The notes beneath the pieces are model-generated. The model made no database searches, was not told the DNA's origin, and was given only the letters and a program-made list of their open reading frames with translations. A DNA stretch of 64,000 bases from the NCBI RefSeq assembly GCF_014230145.1, contig NZ_JACHVC010000013.1, positions 434,001 through 498,000 on the forward strand, written 5' to 3'. The first letter of the stretch is position 1. The number at the start of each line of letters is the position of its first letter. This DNA comes from Pelagicoccus albus. GTDB lineage: Bacteria; Verrucomicrobiota; Verrucomicrobiia; Opitutales; Opitutaceae. Positions 1 to 9,479 of the stretch are shown here, in pieces. The translations under genes and the position numbers were made by a program.

Positions 1-323
1 TTGCTGATGACCACGCCAGCGGCGTCGGAATTGTTCGATAATTCGCGGCTGATCAGATGACGTTCCACAAGTATCTGCCTTTCGAGGTCAGAAAGGGTTC
101 CAATCTCTGCAGAGATACCTCGCTTCATCTGGCCTAACGAGGCGACTGAGGGTAAACATGTCTCTAATACCTCGCGTCGCCGAGTCTCTTTGGCCCAACC
201 GGGAAAGGGAGTATCCGCTAGATTTCGAGCGAGTCGGATACGAGTCATCAGGACCACGGGACATTTTTTGGATCCCGCCTCCGTCATTTCGGACTTACCG
301 CCGAATATGCTTTTGATCAACAT
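1..323 (-). CDS. mcsB: Protein-arginine kinase McsB, N-terminal part (runs off the window)
   Basis: The reading frame starts at the ATG complementary to 321-323 and continues through the left edge, giving the first 107 residues. McsB phosphorylates arginines of target proteins with an ATP:guanido-phosphotransferase domain and, with its activator McsA, marks proteins for ClpCP in Firmicutes. What shows it: the N-terminal family signature TRIRLARNLADTPFP (residues 27-41) and LVERHLISREL (residues 85-95). It follows mcsA with a 4-nt gap, the usual mcsA-mcsB order, so the two are probably co-transcribed. The catalytic domain and any clpC lie outside the window. Confident in family; activity cannot be judged from this fragment. 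Confidence 0.9.
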   Translation of the reverse strand, partial: MLIKSIFGGKSEMTEAGSKKCPVVLMTRIRLARNLADTPFPGWAKETRRREVLETCLPSVASLGQMKRGISAEIGTLSDLERQILVERHLISRELSNNSDAAGVVIS

Positions 324-327
324 CTGG

Positions 328-837
328 CTAATCCTCGACTGCGGCCGCTTCCATAGCCTTTTTTAACTCGATAATTTCGTCACGCATCTTGGCCGCGTCC
401 TCGTAACGCTCGCTGGAAATCGCTTCTTTCAAGCCGTTCTCCAGAGAATCCAATCGGTCAATGTAATGAGCTCTCTCTAGTGCCCGGTGAGGCACTTTTC
501 CTTTGTGAGAATCGCCCTTGTGCATGTTTAGCAAGGCGGGACCCACCAGAGCCTCAAAGGTCTCGTAGCAAGTCGCGCAACCAAGGCGGCCGGTTTTCTT
601 GAACTCGCGTTGGGTGCATCCACATTCTGGGCACGAGATTGAGGCAGCATCCGCTGATTTGGAAGAGTCCGGCTTGACGAGAAGATCAGCGAGAGAGTAG
701 CCGCTTGGGTCGGTAATGCCTTTTTGCTCCGCGCACGCTTCGCAGAGGTCGATTTTGTGAATCTGATTATTGATGATCTGCGTGAGATGAACCGTTGCTG
801 GCTCACTACAGACATCGCACTTCAGAGGCTTCGCCAT
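328..837 (-). CDS. mcsA: McsA-like zinc-binding activator with UVR motif
   Basis: 169 residues. McsA-type proteins bind zinc and activate the arginine kinase McsB. The sequence shows four CxxC pairs: C7/C10, C32/C35, C69/C72 (with C74 also close) and C87/C90, matching the usual two zinc sites. A C-terminal UvrB/UvrC (UVR) motif follows at about residues 130-163, with the typical YEDAAKMRDEI core. The start ATG lies at 835-837 and mcsB begins 4 nt after the stop, so this is a translationally close pair. No ctsR-like repressor gene is seen upstream in the window, unlike the Firmicute operon. Confidence 0.92.
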   Translation of the reverse strand: MAKPLKCDVCSEPATVHLTQIINNQIHKIDLCEACAEQKGITDPSGYSLADLLVKPDSSKSADAASISCPECGCTQREFKKTGRLGCATCYETFEALVGPALLNMHKGDSHKGKVPHRALERAHYIDRLDSLENGLKEAISSERYEDAAKMRDEIIELKKAMEAAAVED

Positions 838-1074
838 AGGGAATAAATTTGGTTTGGGTTTGGTTAACTAGGCAATATGTTCCACCAAGCCGTGGCACGG
901 TGGCTATGCATTCGCCATGCCATGTTTGCCGGATAGCAAGCATACTGTCCAACATTAATGCTCTAGGAATCGCCTTTGCTCAAAGTAAACATGGCGATTT
1001 CCTAATAATTTACGAGCTGAACTGAACGATTACTGCAAGACTCCCTCTGGTCCCGCCACAGCCGCCGCCAAAAA

Positions 1075-1941
1075 TCAAATCATAGTGCCTCGGGTGCTAA
1101 CCTCCTCGTGGAAAGCCGCGTGTAGCTTCTTGGTGACATTCCCGGGGGTGCCATCGCCTATGGCTCGCGAATCTAAGCCAACTACCGGAATCAATTCTGC
1201 AGCGGTACCGGTAAGGAAACATTCGTCCGCATTCCAAATTTCGTAACGCGTAAGATTCACCTCGCGCACTTCGTAGCCTTGCGAGCTTGCGATGTCGATG
1301 ACTGCCTGACGAGTGATTCCCCTCAAAGCACCATTTGAAGCATGTGGGGTGAAAATCACGCCCTTGTGCACAATAAAGATATTGTCGCCGGTACACTCTG
1401 CTACGTTGCCCTGATCATTTAGCATGATAGCTTCGAGCGCTCCCGCTTGGGCAGCTTCCACCTTGGCCATGATGTTGTTTAGGTAATTCAGAGACTTAAC
1501 GCCGGGATTCAGGGCTGCCGCGTTGGTTCTCCGCGTGGGAACAGTGACGATCTTCAAGCCTTCCGTGTAACACTCTTCTGGATAGAGCGCTATTTTATCA
1601 GCGATAATTATCAGGGACGGTTTTGGGCAGGAATTTGGAGAAAGCCCGAGACTTCCGGCTCCTCTGGTGACAATAAGTCTGATGTAGCCATCGCTCAGAC
1701 CGTTTATCCGACACGATTCGCACACCAGTTTCGAGAGCTCCTCTCTGCTCCAAGGCATGTTGAGCAAGATTGCTTTGGCAGAATATTCGAGCCGCTCCAG
1801 ATGCTCATCCAGACGGTAAACACAATTCTTGTAGATACGAATCCCCTCGAAAATTCCATCCCCATAGAGGAGGCCGTGATCAAACACGGAAATCTTGGCG
1901 TCTTCCTTATCTACAAACTGTCCGTCTAAATAAATCTTCAT
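1075..1941 (-). CDS. ilvE: Class IV PLP aminotransferase (branched-chain amino acid type)
   Basis: 288 residues from the ATG at 1939-1941. An in-frame start 20 codons upstream is possible, but MKIYLDGQFV is where family members begin. It belongs to fold-type IV aminotransferases (IlvE, D-amino-acid transaminase, ADC lyase), which move amino groups between branched-chain amino acids and 2-oxoglutarate. Evidence: HGLLYGDGIFEGIRI at about residues 22-36, the PLP lysine K149 in NPGVKSLNYLNN, and a late TGTAAELIPV segment that binds the cofactor phosphate. IlvE is the most likely member; D-amino-acid transaminase cannot be excluded. It stands alone, in the same direction as mcsA. Confidence 0.82.
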   Translation of the reverse strand: MKIYLDGQFVDKEDAKISVFDHGLLYGDGIFEGIRIYKNCVYRLDEHLERLEYSAKAILLNMPWSREELSKLVCESCRINGLSDGYIRLIVTRGAGSLGLSPNSCPKPSLIIIADKIALYPEECYTEGLKIVTVPTRRTNAAALNPGVKSLNYLNNIMAKVEAAQAGALEAIMLNDQGNVAECTGDNIFIVHKGVIFTPHASNGALRGITRQAVIDIASSQGYEVREVNLTRYEIWNADECFLTGTAAELIPVVGLDSRAIGDGTPGNVTKKLHAAFHEEVSTRGTMI

Positions 1942-2273
1942 TGCTGTCAGAAAACTGCTGGGGTGGACTTCTCTGGCAATTAAAATGTTTGCAGCGCCCA
2001 CTAGATGGCTTAAGCGTCCCGGAAGACCTCAAGCCCACCCCAAAACTGAACAGAAATCGATAGACGGAAGTTTTGCAGACCCACTCCCCGAGGAAAAGCT
2101 TAATGGTTTCCCTGAGACAGAGATAGTTTTAAATCCGCTCAGACGTTCCAACTAAGCTTGCTGCTTGAAGAATCGGAAACTTCCACTTTTGTTTATAGTC
2201 CACATTAGAATCACGTCTCTGGAGGGAGCACCCCCCTAAGCGACCTAACTACCAAGTCCCACAAATTCTCGTC
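1942..2273. other. Intergenic region between divergent aminotransferase and prepilin genes
   Basis: 332 bases upstream of both neighbouring starts. It should carry the promoters of both genes. I could not pick a convincing -35/-10 pair by eye. A purine-rich GGAGGGAG run lies at about 2221-2228, too far from the ATG at 2274 to act as its ribosome-binding site. No RNA gene or small gene is supportable here. Confidence 0.4.
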
Positions 2274-2978
2274 ATGCTTAAGCAATCTAAAGCCAAGCAA
2301 GGATTCACCCTCATTGAGTTGCTAACAGTCATCGCCATCCTCGCGATCTTAGGAGCCATAATATTCCCAACCGTCGGACAATTCCGCACCTTAGCGAAAA
2401 AGACCAGCGACTCGAATGACCTTCGAAATATAGTACAAGCCTCACAGCTGTTTGCCGCTCAAAACGGAGAACGGTTCGTGGGTAGCGGCCAGACACTGGG
2501 TTCAGATGGCGTAGTCGAGGGCGATTCGAATGATATCGTCGATGTGGCAGCTATTCTAGCCTACGGGGGAGAGCTGACCGATCCCCAGAATTGGGTCAGC
2601 GCTAACGAGCAGTCTCGCAATGAAGGAACAGGTGGCCTATTCCTCCAGACCAGCGAGGAAACCGGTCTATCGGCTAGCACATATAGCACTAGCGACTTTT
2701 CATACGGCTACATCACAGGCCTCCGCACATCAGACCCGTCCCACACTCCAGTGGCTTTCACACGCATTAGCGAATTGACCTCGCCGACATGGTCCACGAC
2801 AGACCCTTACGACGACGAAGGTGGACACATAGCATTCCTAGGAGGTAGTGTTAGCTGGTATGAAAACCTCTCCGGCCTCCTAGTGAAACCAACTGGTGAG
2901 ACGGCTGATTCGATCAACGAAGCCATTACCGGCTTCGACAGCACCCGCACGGTTGTCGCACGGGAGCCAACTGAATAG
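2274..2978 (+). CDS. Type IV prepilin-like secreted protein (N-methylation signal)
   Basis: 234 residues. The N-terminus carries a class III prepilin signal: a short basic leader (MLKQSKAKQG), cleavage expected after G10, then F11 and E15 (the conserved +5 glutamate) inside the hydrophobic stretch FTLIELLTVIAILAIL. The rest is a soluble domain rich in Ser, Thr, Gly and Asp. Such prepilin/pseudopilin-like proteins are very numerous in Verrucomicrobiota and Planctomycetota; most have no known role beyond export and assembly by type II/IV machinery. It is monocistronic, bounded by the terminator at 3008-3038. Confidence 0.85.
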   Translation: MLKQSKAKQGFTLIELLTVIAILAILGAIIFPTVGQFRTLAKKTSDSNDLRNIVQASQLFAAQNGERFVGSGQTLGSDGVVEGDSNDIVDVAAILAYGGELTDPQNWVSANEQSRNEGTGGLFLQTSEETGLSASTYSTSDFSYGYITGLRTSDPSHTPVAFTRISELTSPTWSTTDPYDDEGGHIAFLGGSVSWYENLSGLLVKPTGETADSINEAITGFDSTRTVVAREPTE

Positions 2979-3007
2979 CATCGGAAAACAGCATCAATAA
3001 GTTCCCC

Positions 3008-3038
3008 AAAGCTCTCGCCCTTCCGCGAGAGCTTTTTT
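3008..3038 (+). terminator. Rho-independent terminator of the prepilin-like gene
   Basis: An 11-bp perfect stem (3008-3018 with 3025-3035) closes a 6-nt loop and runs into a T tract. It lies 30 nt after the stop at 2978. Because the stem begins with AAA, it may also act on the minus strand for the convergent nth gene, whose stop is just beyond at 3051. Confidence 0.88.
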
Positions 3039-3050
3039 ATTGCTCGAAAC

Positions 3051-3704
3051 TCAAGCCTTTTTGGTGACTTTGGCTCGTTTGCGATCCGGATACAAAGCCC
3101 TGCATATCGGACAAACGGTCCCATCGCATCCTCGGGCTGTGCAAAACTCGCGACCGTAATAAATGATTTGCAGGTGCAAGTGATTCCACCGCTCGATCGG
3201 GAAAAGCTTTTTTAGATCAAGCTCGGTTTGGGTAACGTTCTTCCCTGAAGTGAGGCCCCATCGCTGGGCAAGTCTATGAATATGTGTATCCACCGGAAAT
3301 GACGGGTGCCCAAACATTTGCGACATGACAACCGAAGCAGTCTTGTGGCCCACTCCAGGTAAGGCCTCCAGCTCTTCGAAACTCTCCGGTACCACTCCAT
3401 CGTGCTTTTCGATCAAAATCCTCGAAAGATCGCGAATCGCGACAGACTTGCGAGGGGACAAACCGCAAGGACGAATGATTTCCCGAATCGTTTCAGGCTC
3501 CTGAAGGCTCATCTCCTGCGGAGTCTTGGCAAGAGCCCAAAGACTTGGGGTCACCTTGTTGACGCGTTCATCCGTGCACTGGGCGGACAACAAAACGGCC
3601 ACCAGTAGAGAATAGGCGTCAAAATGATCCAAAGGAATCGGAGGATTCGGATAACGTTTCTCTAGCTCGATATCTACGTAGGCCGCTCTTTCCTTCTTGG
3701 TCAT
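3051..3704 (-). CDS. nth: Endonuclease III, with atypical C-terminal cysteine spacing
   Basis: 217 residues, normal for Nth. It is a DNA glycosylase/AP lyase that removes oxidised pyrimidines in base-excision repair. The helix-hairpin-helix LPGVGHKTA carries catalytic K121, and D139 lies in FPVDTHIHR. The C-terminal cysteines are C188, C193, C198 and C201 (spacing x4, x4, x2), whereas the 4Fe-4S loop of classical Nth is C-x6-C-x2-C-x5-C. The cluster may be altered, differently ligated or absent. Transcribed convergently with the prepilin gene. Family assignment is firm; cluster status is open. Confidence 0.93.
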   Translation of the reverse strand: MTKKERAAYVDIELEKRYPNPPIPLDHFDAYSLLVAVLLSAQCTDERVNKVTPSLWALAKTPQEMSLQEPETIREIIRPCGLSPRKSVAIRDLSRILIEKHDGVVPESFEELEALPGVGHKTASVVMSQMFGHPSFPVDTHIHRLAQRWGLTSGKNVTQTELDLKKLFPIERWNHLHLQIIYYGREFCTARGCDGTVCPICRALYPDRKRAKVTKKA

Positions 3705-3830
3705 GCTCCCCTAAGCAACCGATCCACCGATTTTGGCAACCTCATTTCCATTTTTCAAAACTGTCGCATTGATTTGCATCCTCTCTCTCCTACTCTCCCG
3801 CCCATGCCAAATCCTATCGAGGCTTCGCCC

Positions 3831-6731
3831 ATGTCCAAAGACTCCGCTACCAGCCAATTCAATCCGCTCTCCAAGCTAGACGAATTCGCACCACGCCATC
3901 TAGGCGTGAATGGAGCTGAAGCCGAAAAAATGGCGGCCTCCTTAGGTTACGATTCCCTCGATGCCCTCATCGACGAAGCCGTGCCCAGCTCCATCCGAAT
4001 CTCTGAGCTGAACTCTCTGCCGGAACCTATCGGCGAGCATGACATGCTGGCGGAGCTCAAAGCAATCGCCGCCCAAAACTCGGTGAAAACGAGCTACATC
4101 GGCTTAGGCTATTATCCAACCATTACTCCACCAGTCATCCAGCGAGGCATTCTGGAAAGTCCCGGTTGGTACACCCAATACACTCCCTACCAGCCGGAAA
4201 TCTCGCAGGGTAGACTTGAAGGTCTTCTCAACTTCCAAACGATGGTCTCAGACCTGACCGGCCTCGAAATTTCAAACGCATCCTTGCTGGACGAGGGTAC
4301 TGCTGCTGCAGAAGCGATGGGCTTAGCCTTTTCCCAAGTTGGTCGGGCAGGCAAGAAGCAAAAGATCCTGATTTCAAGTACCTGCTTCCCCCAAACAATC
4401 GAAGTAACAACCGCTCGAGCGACTCCCATGGGTATCGATGTCGAAATAATTGATATCGATAGCGAAATAGATTTCGAAGGCGTATTCGCGGTTTTACTAC
4501 AATATCCGGACGTAAACGGGCTCGCTAGAGACTTTTCCGCGATCGCAGAAAAGGCCAAGGAAAACAAAGCCCTCACGATCGTAGCGACCGACCTACTCGC
4601 TTTGACAATCCTTAAGTCCCCAGCGGATCTGGGAGCAGACGTCGCAATCGGCAGCGCTCAACGATTCGGAGTGCCCATGGGATTCGGTGGACCACACGCA
4701 GGATTCTTTGCTACCAGAGACGCCTACAAACGCAAAATACCTGGCCGTTTGATCGGTGTATCCAAAGATCGTTACGGAAACAATGCCCTCCGACTTGCCC
4801 TACAGACACGCGAGCAACACATCCGCAGAGACAAGGCGACAAGCAATATATGCACAGCCCAAGCCTTGCTCGCGAACATAGCTGCCGCCTACGGTGTATA
4901 CCATGGCCCGATCGGATTACAAAAAATTGCAAAACGGATACAGCTTCTGACCAAAATTGCTGTCCAACTCCTAGAGGGAAGTGGTTACAACATTGCCGAA
5001 GGAATCCGTTTCGACACTATTACTCTGGAAGCTTCAGATGATAAAATTCAGCAAGCGATCAACAAGGCGAGAGATCTGGATCTAAATCTTAGAGAAATTT
5101 CCACTACCTCCCTATCGCTATCTCTCAACGAAACAACGACTTCATCGGAACTATCCACGCTCCTCTCCATATTCGGAATAGAGGTCACGGTCTCCGAACT
5201 TACCGATCTAGCCTTGAAGTTCAACCAAACCGGGCCCAGCCCGCTCGATCGCGAGTGCAATTACCTAACGCACCCCGTTTTCAACTCCTACCACACCGAA
5301 ACGGAAATGCTTCGCTATCTGAAGCGCTTGGAGAACAGGGACCTGTCGCTAACGACTTCTATGATTCCACTGGGGTCCTGCACGATGAAGCTCAATGCCG
5401 CGGCGGAAATGCTCCCGATCACATGGCCAGAGTTTTCAAATATCCATCCATTTGCCCCCAAGGAGCAGACCCTCGGTTACCTCAAGCTAATTGAGCAGCT
5501 CGAAAGCTGGCTTTCAGCGATCACCGGCTTCCACTCCACTTCCTTGCAACCCAACGCTGGATCTCAAGGAGAATACGCCGGTTTGCTGGCCATTAGAGCC
5601 TACCACGAAAATCGAGGCGACAAAAACAGAAACGTTTGCCTCATTCCTCTCTCCGCTCACGGCACCAACCCTGCCAGTGCTGCTATGGCGGGGCTGAAAG
5701 TCGTGACTGTCGCTTGCGACGAAAAAGGCAATATAGACGTCGACAACCTCAAGGCCAAGGCGGAGCAGCATGCCGAGAATCTCGCCGCGCTAATGGTTAC
5801 CTATCCCTCTACGCACGGAGTATTCGAGTCTTCAATACGCGACATCTGCCAAATCATTCACGACAACGGCGGCCAAGTTTATATGGATGGAGCGAATATG
5901 AACGCCCAATGTGGCCTCACAAGCCCGGGAGAAATTGGAGCGGACGTCTGCCACCTCAACCTCCACAAAACGTTCTGCATTCCCCACGGCGGAGGTGGTC
6001 CCGGAGTTGGCCCCATCTGCGTGGCAGAGCATTTGACTCCCTTTTTGCCGGGGCATCAACTGAGTGATTCCATCGAAGGTGAAAATCGCATTGGAGCGAT
6101 TTCAGCAGCCCCATACGGAAGCGCCAGCATCCTCCCGATCTCATGGGCATACATTCGCATGATGGGAGCCAAAGGCATCACGCTGGCTACCAAAATAGCG
6201 ATCCTTAACGCCAACTACATGGCGAAACGATTGGAGAACGATTACAAGATAGTGTACCGCGGCGAATCAGGATTAGTCGCCCACGAGTTCATAATTGATT
6301 TCCGTGACTGGAAAGATAAGTCGGGCGTCGAAGTCGAGGACGTCGCGAAGCGTCTCATGGATTATGGCTTCCACGCCCCGACCATGTCGTTCCCTGTTCC
6401 AGGGACGATGATGATCGAGCCGACCGAGAGCGAATCTCCCGCCGAATTGGACCGTCTGTGCGACGCTCTAATTTCTATCAAAAAAGAAATGCAGAAGGTC
6501 GAGTCTGGCGAATGGTCAGCGACTGACAATCCACTGAAGAACGCCCCTCACACTTCGGCCTGCGTAACAGCCGAGAACTGGGAATCTCCCTACTCTCGCG
6601 ATCTTGCCGCCTTCCCAGCCGAGTGGACTCGCGAATACAAATACTGGCCCCCAGTGGGTCGTGTAGACAATGTCTTCGGCGATAGAAATCTGGTTTGCTC
6701 CTGTCTACCCATGGAAGCCTACCAAGACTAG
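3831..6731 (+). CDS. gcvP: Glycine dehydrogenase (decarboxylating), P protein
   Basis: 966 residues from the ATG at 3831; two further ATGs in frame at 3804 and 3774 would add 9 or 19 residues. MSKDS is preferred because the family starts shortly before the FAPRHLG segment. The PLP-dependent P protein decarboxylates glycine and passes the aminomethyl group to lipoyl-GcvH. The single-chain form is present, with N- and C-terminal halves fused. PLP lysine K713 lies in [16 protein letters not shown]. gcvT, gcvH and a glycine riboswitch are not in the window, so the other subunits are encoded elsewhere. The 3' end overlaps the convergent HDOD gene by 4 nt. Confidence 0.96.
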   Translation: MSKDSATSQFNPLSKLDEFAPRHLGVNGAEAEKMAASLGYDSLDALIDEAVPSSIRISELNSLPEPIGEHDMLAELKAIAAQNSVKTSYIGLGYYPTITPPVIQRGILESPGWYTQYTPYQPEISQGRLEGLLNFQTMVSDLTGLEISNASLLDEGTAAAEAMGLAFSQVGRAGKKQKILISSTCFPQTIEVTTARATPMGIDVEIIDIDSEIDFEGVFAVLLQYPDVNGLARDFSAIAEKAKENKALTIVATDLLALTILKSPADLGADVAIGSAQRFGVPMGFGGPHAGFFATRDAYKRKIPGRLIGVSKDRYGNNALRLALQTREQHIRRDKATSNICTAQALLANIAAAYGVYHGPIGLQKIAKRIQLLTKIAVQLLEGSGYNIAEGIRFDTITLEASDDKIQQAINKARDLDLNLREISTTSLSLSLNETTTSSELSTLLSIFGIEVTVSELTDLALKFNQTGPSPLDRECNYLTHPVFNSYHTETEMLRYLKRLENRDLSLTTSMIPLGSCTMKLNAAAEMLPITWPEFSNIHPFAPKEQTLGYLKLIEQLESWLSAITGFHSTSLQPNAGSQGEYAGLLAIRAYHENRGDKNRNVCLIPLSAHGTNPASAAMAGLKVVTVACDEKGNIDVDNLKAKAEQHAENLAALMVTYPSTHGVFESSIRDICQIIHDNGGQVYMDGANMNAQCGLTSPGEIGADVCHLNLHKTFCIPHGGGGPGVGPICVAEHLTPFLPGHQLSDSIEGENRIGAISAAPYGSASILPISWAYIRMMGAKGITLATKIAILNANYMAKRLENDYKIVYRGESGLVAHEFIIDFRDWKDKSGVEVEDVAKRLMDYGFHAPTMSFPVPGTMMIEPTESESPAELDRLCDALISIKKEMQKVESGEWSATDNPLKNAPHTSACVTAENWESPYSRDLAAFPAEWTREYKYWPPVGRVDNVFGDRNLVCSCLPMEAYQD

Positions 6732-7612
6732 TTCATGTCCGAGAGGATTTCTTGCTCTGTCATTGCCAGCGTGAATTCGTAAATATCTGACAGAGTTTTT
6801 CCCTTGTAGACTGCACGCCCTTCTCCCCTGAGTGGGTCTTGGTGACCGTTGAGAACTTCGAGTACACGGTCCGCCGTGAATCGAGCAATGGCGAGACTCT
6901 GGGTCCAATCCGCCAGGCGTGTGTCAGTCACATTGGCGAATTGCTGGGAAACAGGCTCGTAAATCGCCTTGGAGAACCCCCAAAACTCCAAAGCAAGACC
7001 TCCAACCACTGCGTGCGTAGTTCCGAATTCGCGCTTCTCCGCCTCAGCCAAAGTACGGGTCGTCCTTTGGCAAAACTTGATGTCTGAATCTCCGCTCCTC
7101 CGAACCGCTTCATCGATAACCACCCTTCCGATCGAATGAAGGAGCCCCACAGCATAAGCAGTTTCGGCAAGCCCGGAATCGCCTTGGTACATGTACCGCA
7201 TGGCAGCGCCGCAAGCCACTGAGCGATGTACGAAATCACCTCCATCCAAGTAATAAGATCGCAAACTTCTGGGGAGAAAATTCTTAAGCCAGATTCTCAA
7301 AGCGATACGACTCAATCGCTCCAAGCCGATAGCGTTGACTGCATCTAGAAGAGAGTCGGTGCCTCTGCAGCCATACGTTGCCGTATTAGCCGATCGGATA
7401 ACCTCCACCGACAAAAACGGGTCTAAACCAATGAGTGAGGCGGCCTTTTCCAAGTCCGCATAATTGCCCCGCAAGTACAAATAAAGTCCGCGGCTCTTAT
7501 TTGCAGGTGTAGGAAAAGACTCAATACAGGCCAAAAAAGCCTTCATCCAGTACCCTGAATTGGCCTCGTTATTGAAATCTATGTCTTGGGCCACTGTTGT
7601 GGTCATTTGCAT
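6728..7612 (-). CDS. HDOD domain protein
   Basis: 294 residues. HDOD domains are HD-superfamily relatives without proven catalysis, commonly found in signalling proteins. The central part (about residues 55-215) has the family pattern: a helical [19 protein letters not shown] segment, then [18 protein letters not shown], where a true phosphohydrolase would have His-Asp; here it is His-Ser, so hydrolase activity is not expected. No receiver, GGDEF or kinase domain is attached. It overlaps the end of gcvP tail to tail. A signalling or regulatory role is inferred from family only. Confidence 0.75.
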   Translation of the reverse strand: MQMTTTVAQDIDFNNEANSGYWMKAFLACIESFPTPANKSRGLYLYLRGNYADLEKAASLIGLDPFLSVEVIRSANTATYGCRGTDSLLDAVNAIGLERLSRIALRIWLKNFLPRSLRSYYLDGGDFVHRSVACGAAMRYMYQGDSGLAETAYAVGLLHSIGRVVIDEAVRRSGDSDIKFCQRTTRTLAEAEKREFGTTHAVVGGLALEFWGFSKAIYEPVSQQFANVTDTRLADWTQSLAIARFTADRVLEVLNGHQDPLRGEGRAVYKGKTLSDIYEFTLAMTEQEILSDMN

Positions 7613-7856
7613 GGGAGTTGGATCGGTAGTTAGGAAACAGCTTCGCAGCTTTATCTAGAGCGATATACGTAGCCCAATTATAGGGAAAACTAGGGCGATT
7701 TGTGAATAGGGTTTGACCGCTAAATAAGCTGAAATTGAACTTACGGACCCTAGAGAAATCTTCCACATTCTGGCATCAGCCCTCCACTCTCGCCTCAATT
7801 TTAAAATTAAGGCATAAGCCATTGAAAACGTACTCATTGCTTCTAAGCCTTGAGAA

Positions 7857-8630
7857 ATGGCGCTATTGAATTTTAAGTTCTTCTCTGAGACACTGAGGCT
7901 CGCAACGGAGGTTAACGTCGTTTTCAGCCAAAAGGCGAAAAGACTCCTCGGTAATGACCATCAAAGTCCAGTGCTCTATTTGCTTCATGGCCTGTCCGAC
8001 AACCATACAGCTTGGCTAAGGAAGAGCTCGATTGAGCGGTACGTCGAAAACCTGGACGTCATCGTCGTCATGCCAGACGTTCACCGAAGCTTCTATAGAA
8101 ACACTCATTCCGGGTATCGATATTTTGATTACATCGCCTCTGAATTGCCCGAGATATGCAAAGCGTACTTTGGAGTTTCCAATGAGAGAGAACAAAACTT
8201 CGTCGCTGGACTATCCATGGGCGGATACGGATCCTTTAAATTAGCGTTGAGTCACCCAGAAAGGTACGCCGCGGCAGCAAGTTTTTCAGGGGCATTAGAT
8301 CTCTCTGCACTGGCAGAACACAGGGATGAGTCCTACCCCGAATGGCCGCACATTTTCGGTCCGGACAATCCCTTTACTGATACGGAGGACGATCTGTTTC
8401 ATTTGACCACAACCTTGGTGAATTCGGGACGCCCCATACCTAAACTTTTTCAGAGTTGCGGAACCGAAGACTACCTATACCCGGCAAATAGGAACTTCCT
8501 GAGACACTGCCGCTCAATCAACTTTCCAGTCGAGTTCAGAGAGGGGCCAGGAGCCCACGAATGGTCATACTGGGACAGCCAAATTCAAGAGGCATTACGA
8601 TGGTTTCCATTCGAAACCCTGGAAAAATAG
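7857..8630 (+). CDS. Alpha/beta-hydrolase esterase (esterase D / tributyrin esterase type)
   Basis: 257 residues, no signal peptide, so cytoplasmic. It belongs to the putative esterase family (PF00756 type) that includes S-formylglutathione hydrolase and short-chain acetyl esterases. Visible features are the oxyanion-hole region LYLLHGLSDNHTAW near residue 42, the nucleophile elbow GLSMGG with S120, and a late GPGAHEWSYWD with the probable catalytic His. No formaldehyde dehydrogenase neighbour supports a formaldehyde role, so the substrate is left open. The DUF445 gene follows after 57 nt in the same direction. Confidence 0.8.
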   Translation: MALLNFKFFSETLRLATEVNVVFSQKAKRLLGNDHQSPVLYLLHGLSDNHTAWLRKSSIERYVENLDVIVVMPDVHRSFYRNTHSGYRYFDYIASELPEICKAYFGVSNEREQNFVAGLSMGGYGSFKLALSHPERYAAAASFSGALDLSALAEHRDESYPEWPHIFGPDNPFTDTEDDLFHLTTTLVNSGRPIPKLFQSCGTEDYLYPANRNFLRHCRSINFPVEFREGPGAHEWSYWDSQIQEALRWFPFETLEK

Positions 8631-8687
8631 CAGCTCACTTTCCTCAAAGACTCGACCAGCAGCGATTTCAAGTTTTGCTACGCCCCT

Positions 8688-9389
8688 ATGAACAAGAGCC
8701 TAGCGACAAATCTAGCCGCCATAGCCCTGCTTGCAGCCGGGATCTACATGCCCGACTCGCTGTACCAACCTTATGTGCTCAACGCGGGCATCTTCGCCTT
8801 GGCGGGCGCTATTACAAACTGGATAGCCGTCCATATGCTTTTCGAAAAAGTACCGGGCCTCTATGGCTCAGGCGTTATCGCGGCTCGCTTCGAACAATTC
8901 AAAACCGCGATCCACAAGCTCGTAATGGAAAGCTTTTTCACAGAGGAGAATTTCATGAAATTTGCAGACACGGCTCTTCATAGCGGACTCGATCCCGAGA
9001 CCTTGGAGAAGAGCATCGATTTCGACGAACAGTTTGACGGTTTCCTCAAGGTGGTGGCCGAATCCAAATTCGGCGGAATGCTCTCCATGTTTGGTGGTAT
9101 CAAAGTTTTGGAGCCGCTTCGTGATCCCTTCAAAGTCGAATTCAGGAAAAGGCTCGAAGAGTTCGTGGCTAAACTAGATTTCTCTCACTCTCATAGCACT
9201 TTCGAAAAAATGCAGCCTGTCATCGAGGGATTGGTCAAAGGTAAGCTAGACGAGCTTACCGCCCCTCAAGTAAAGCAGATCCTTTCTGACTTAATTAGGG
9301 AACACCTTGGTTGGCTCGTAGTCTGGGGCGGTGTATTCGGAGCGCTCATAGGTCTCGTATCTACCGCCATAACTACCACATTGATCTAG
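8688..9389 (+). CDS. DUF445 family membrane protein
   Basis: 233 residues. N-terminal hydrophobic segments (about residues 8-45) contain the family hallmark ALAGAITNWIAVHMLFEK. A soluble helical middle follows, and a C-terminal membrane helix (LVVWGGVFGALIGLVST, about residues 206-225). DUF445 proteins are inner-membrane proteins without a settled function. This is a short form; many members are near 400 residues. It may share a transcript with the esterase upstream. Confidence 0.83.
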   Translation: MNKSLATNLAAIALLAAGIYMPDSLYQPYVLNAGIFALAGAITNWIAVHMLFEKVPGLYGSGVIAARFEQFKTAIHKLVMESFFTEENFMKFADTALHSGLDPETLEKSIDFDEQFDGFLKVVAESKFGGMLSMFGGIKVLEPLRDPFKVEFRKRLEEFVAKLDFSHSHSTFEKMQPVIEGLVKGKLDELTAPQVKQILSDLIREHLGWLVVWGGVFGALIGLVSTAITTTLI

Positions 9390-9479
9390 CCCCTACACCA
9401 CTGCACACGCATCCTCCAACCCAAGCTTGCAATCTAAGATTCTCTAACGCATTCACTTAAACTGAACGAATCCAAATAT

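Noticed and set aside
964-1004. Imperfect inverted repeat downstream of the class IV aminotransferase gene
   Set aside because: Stem has a bulge and a long loop and there is no T tract on the minus strand; not called a terminator.
3705-3830. Glycine riboswitch upstream of gcvP
   Set aside because: The gap to nth is too short and the aptamer core is not visible.
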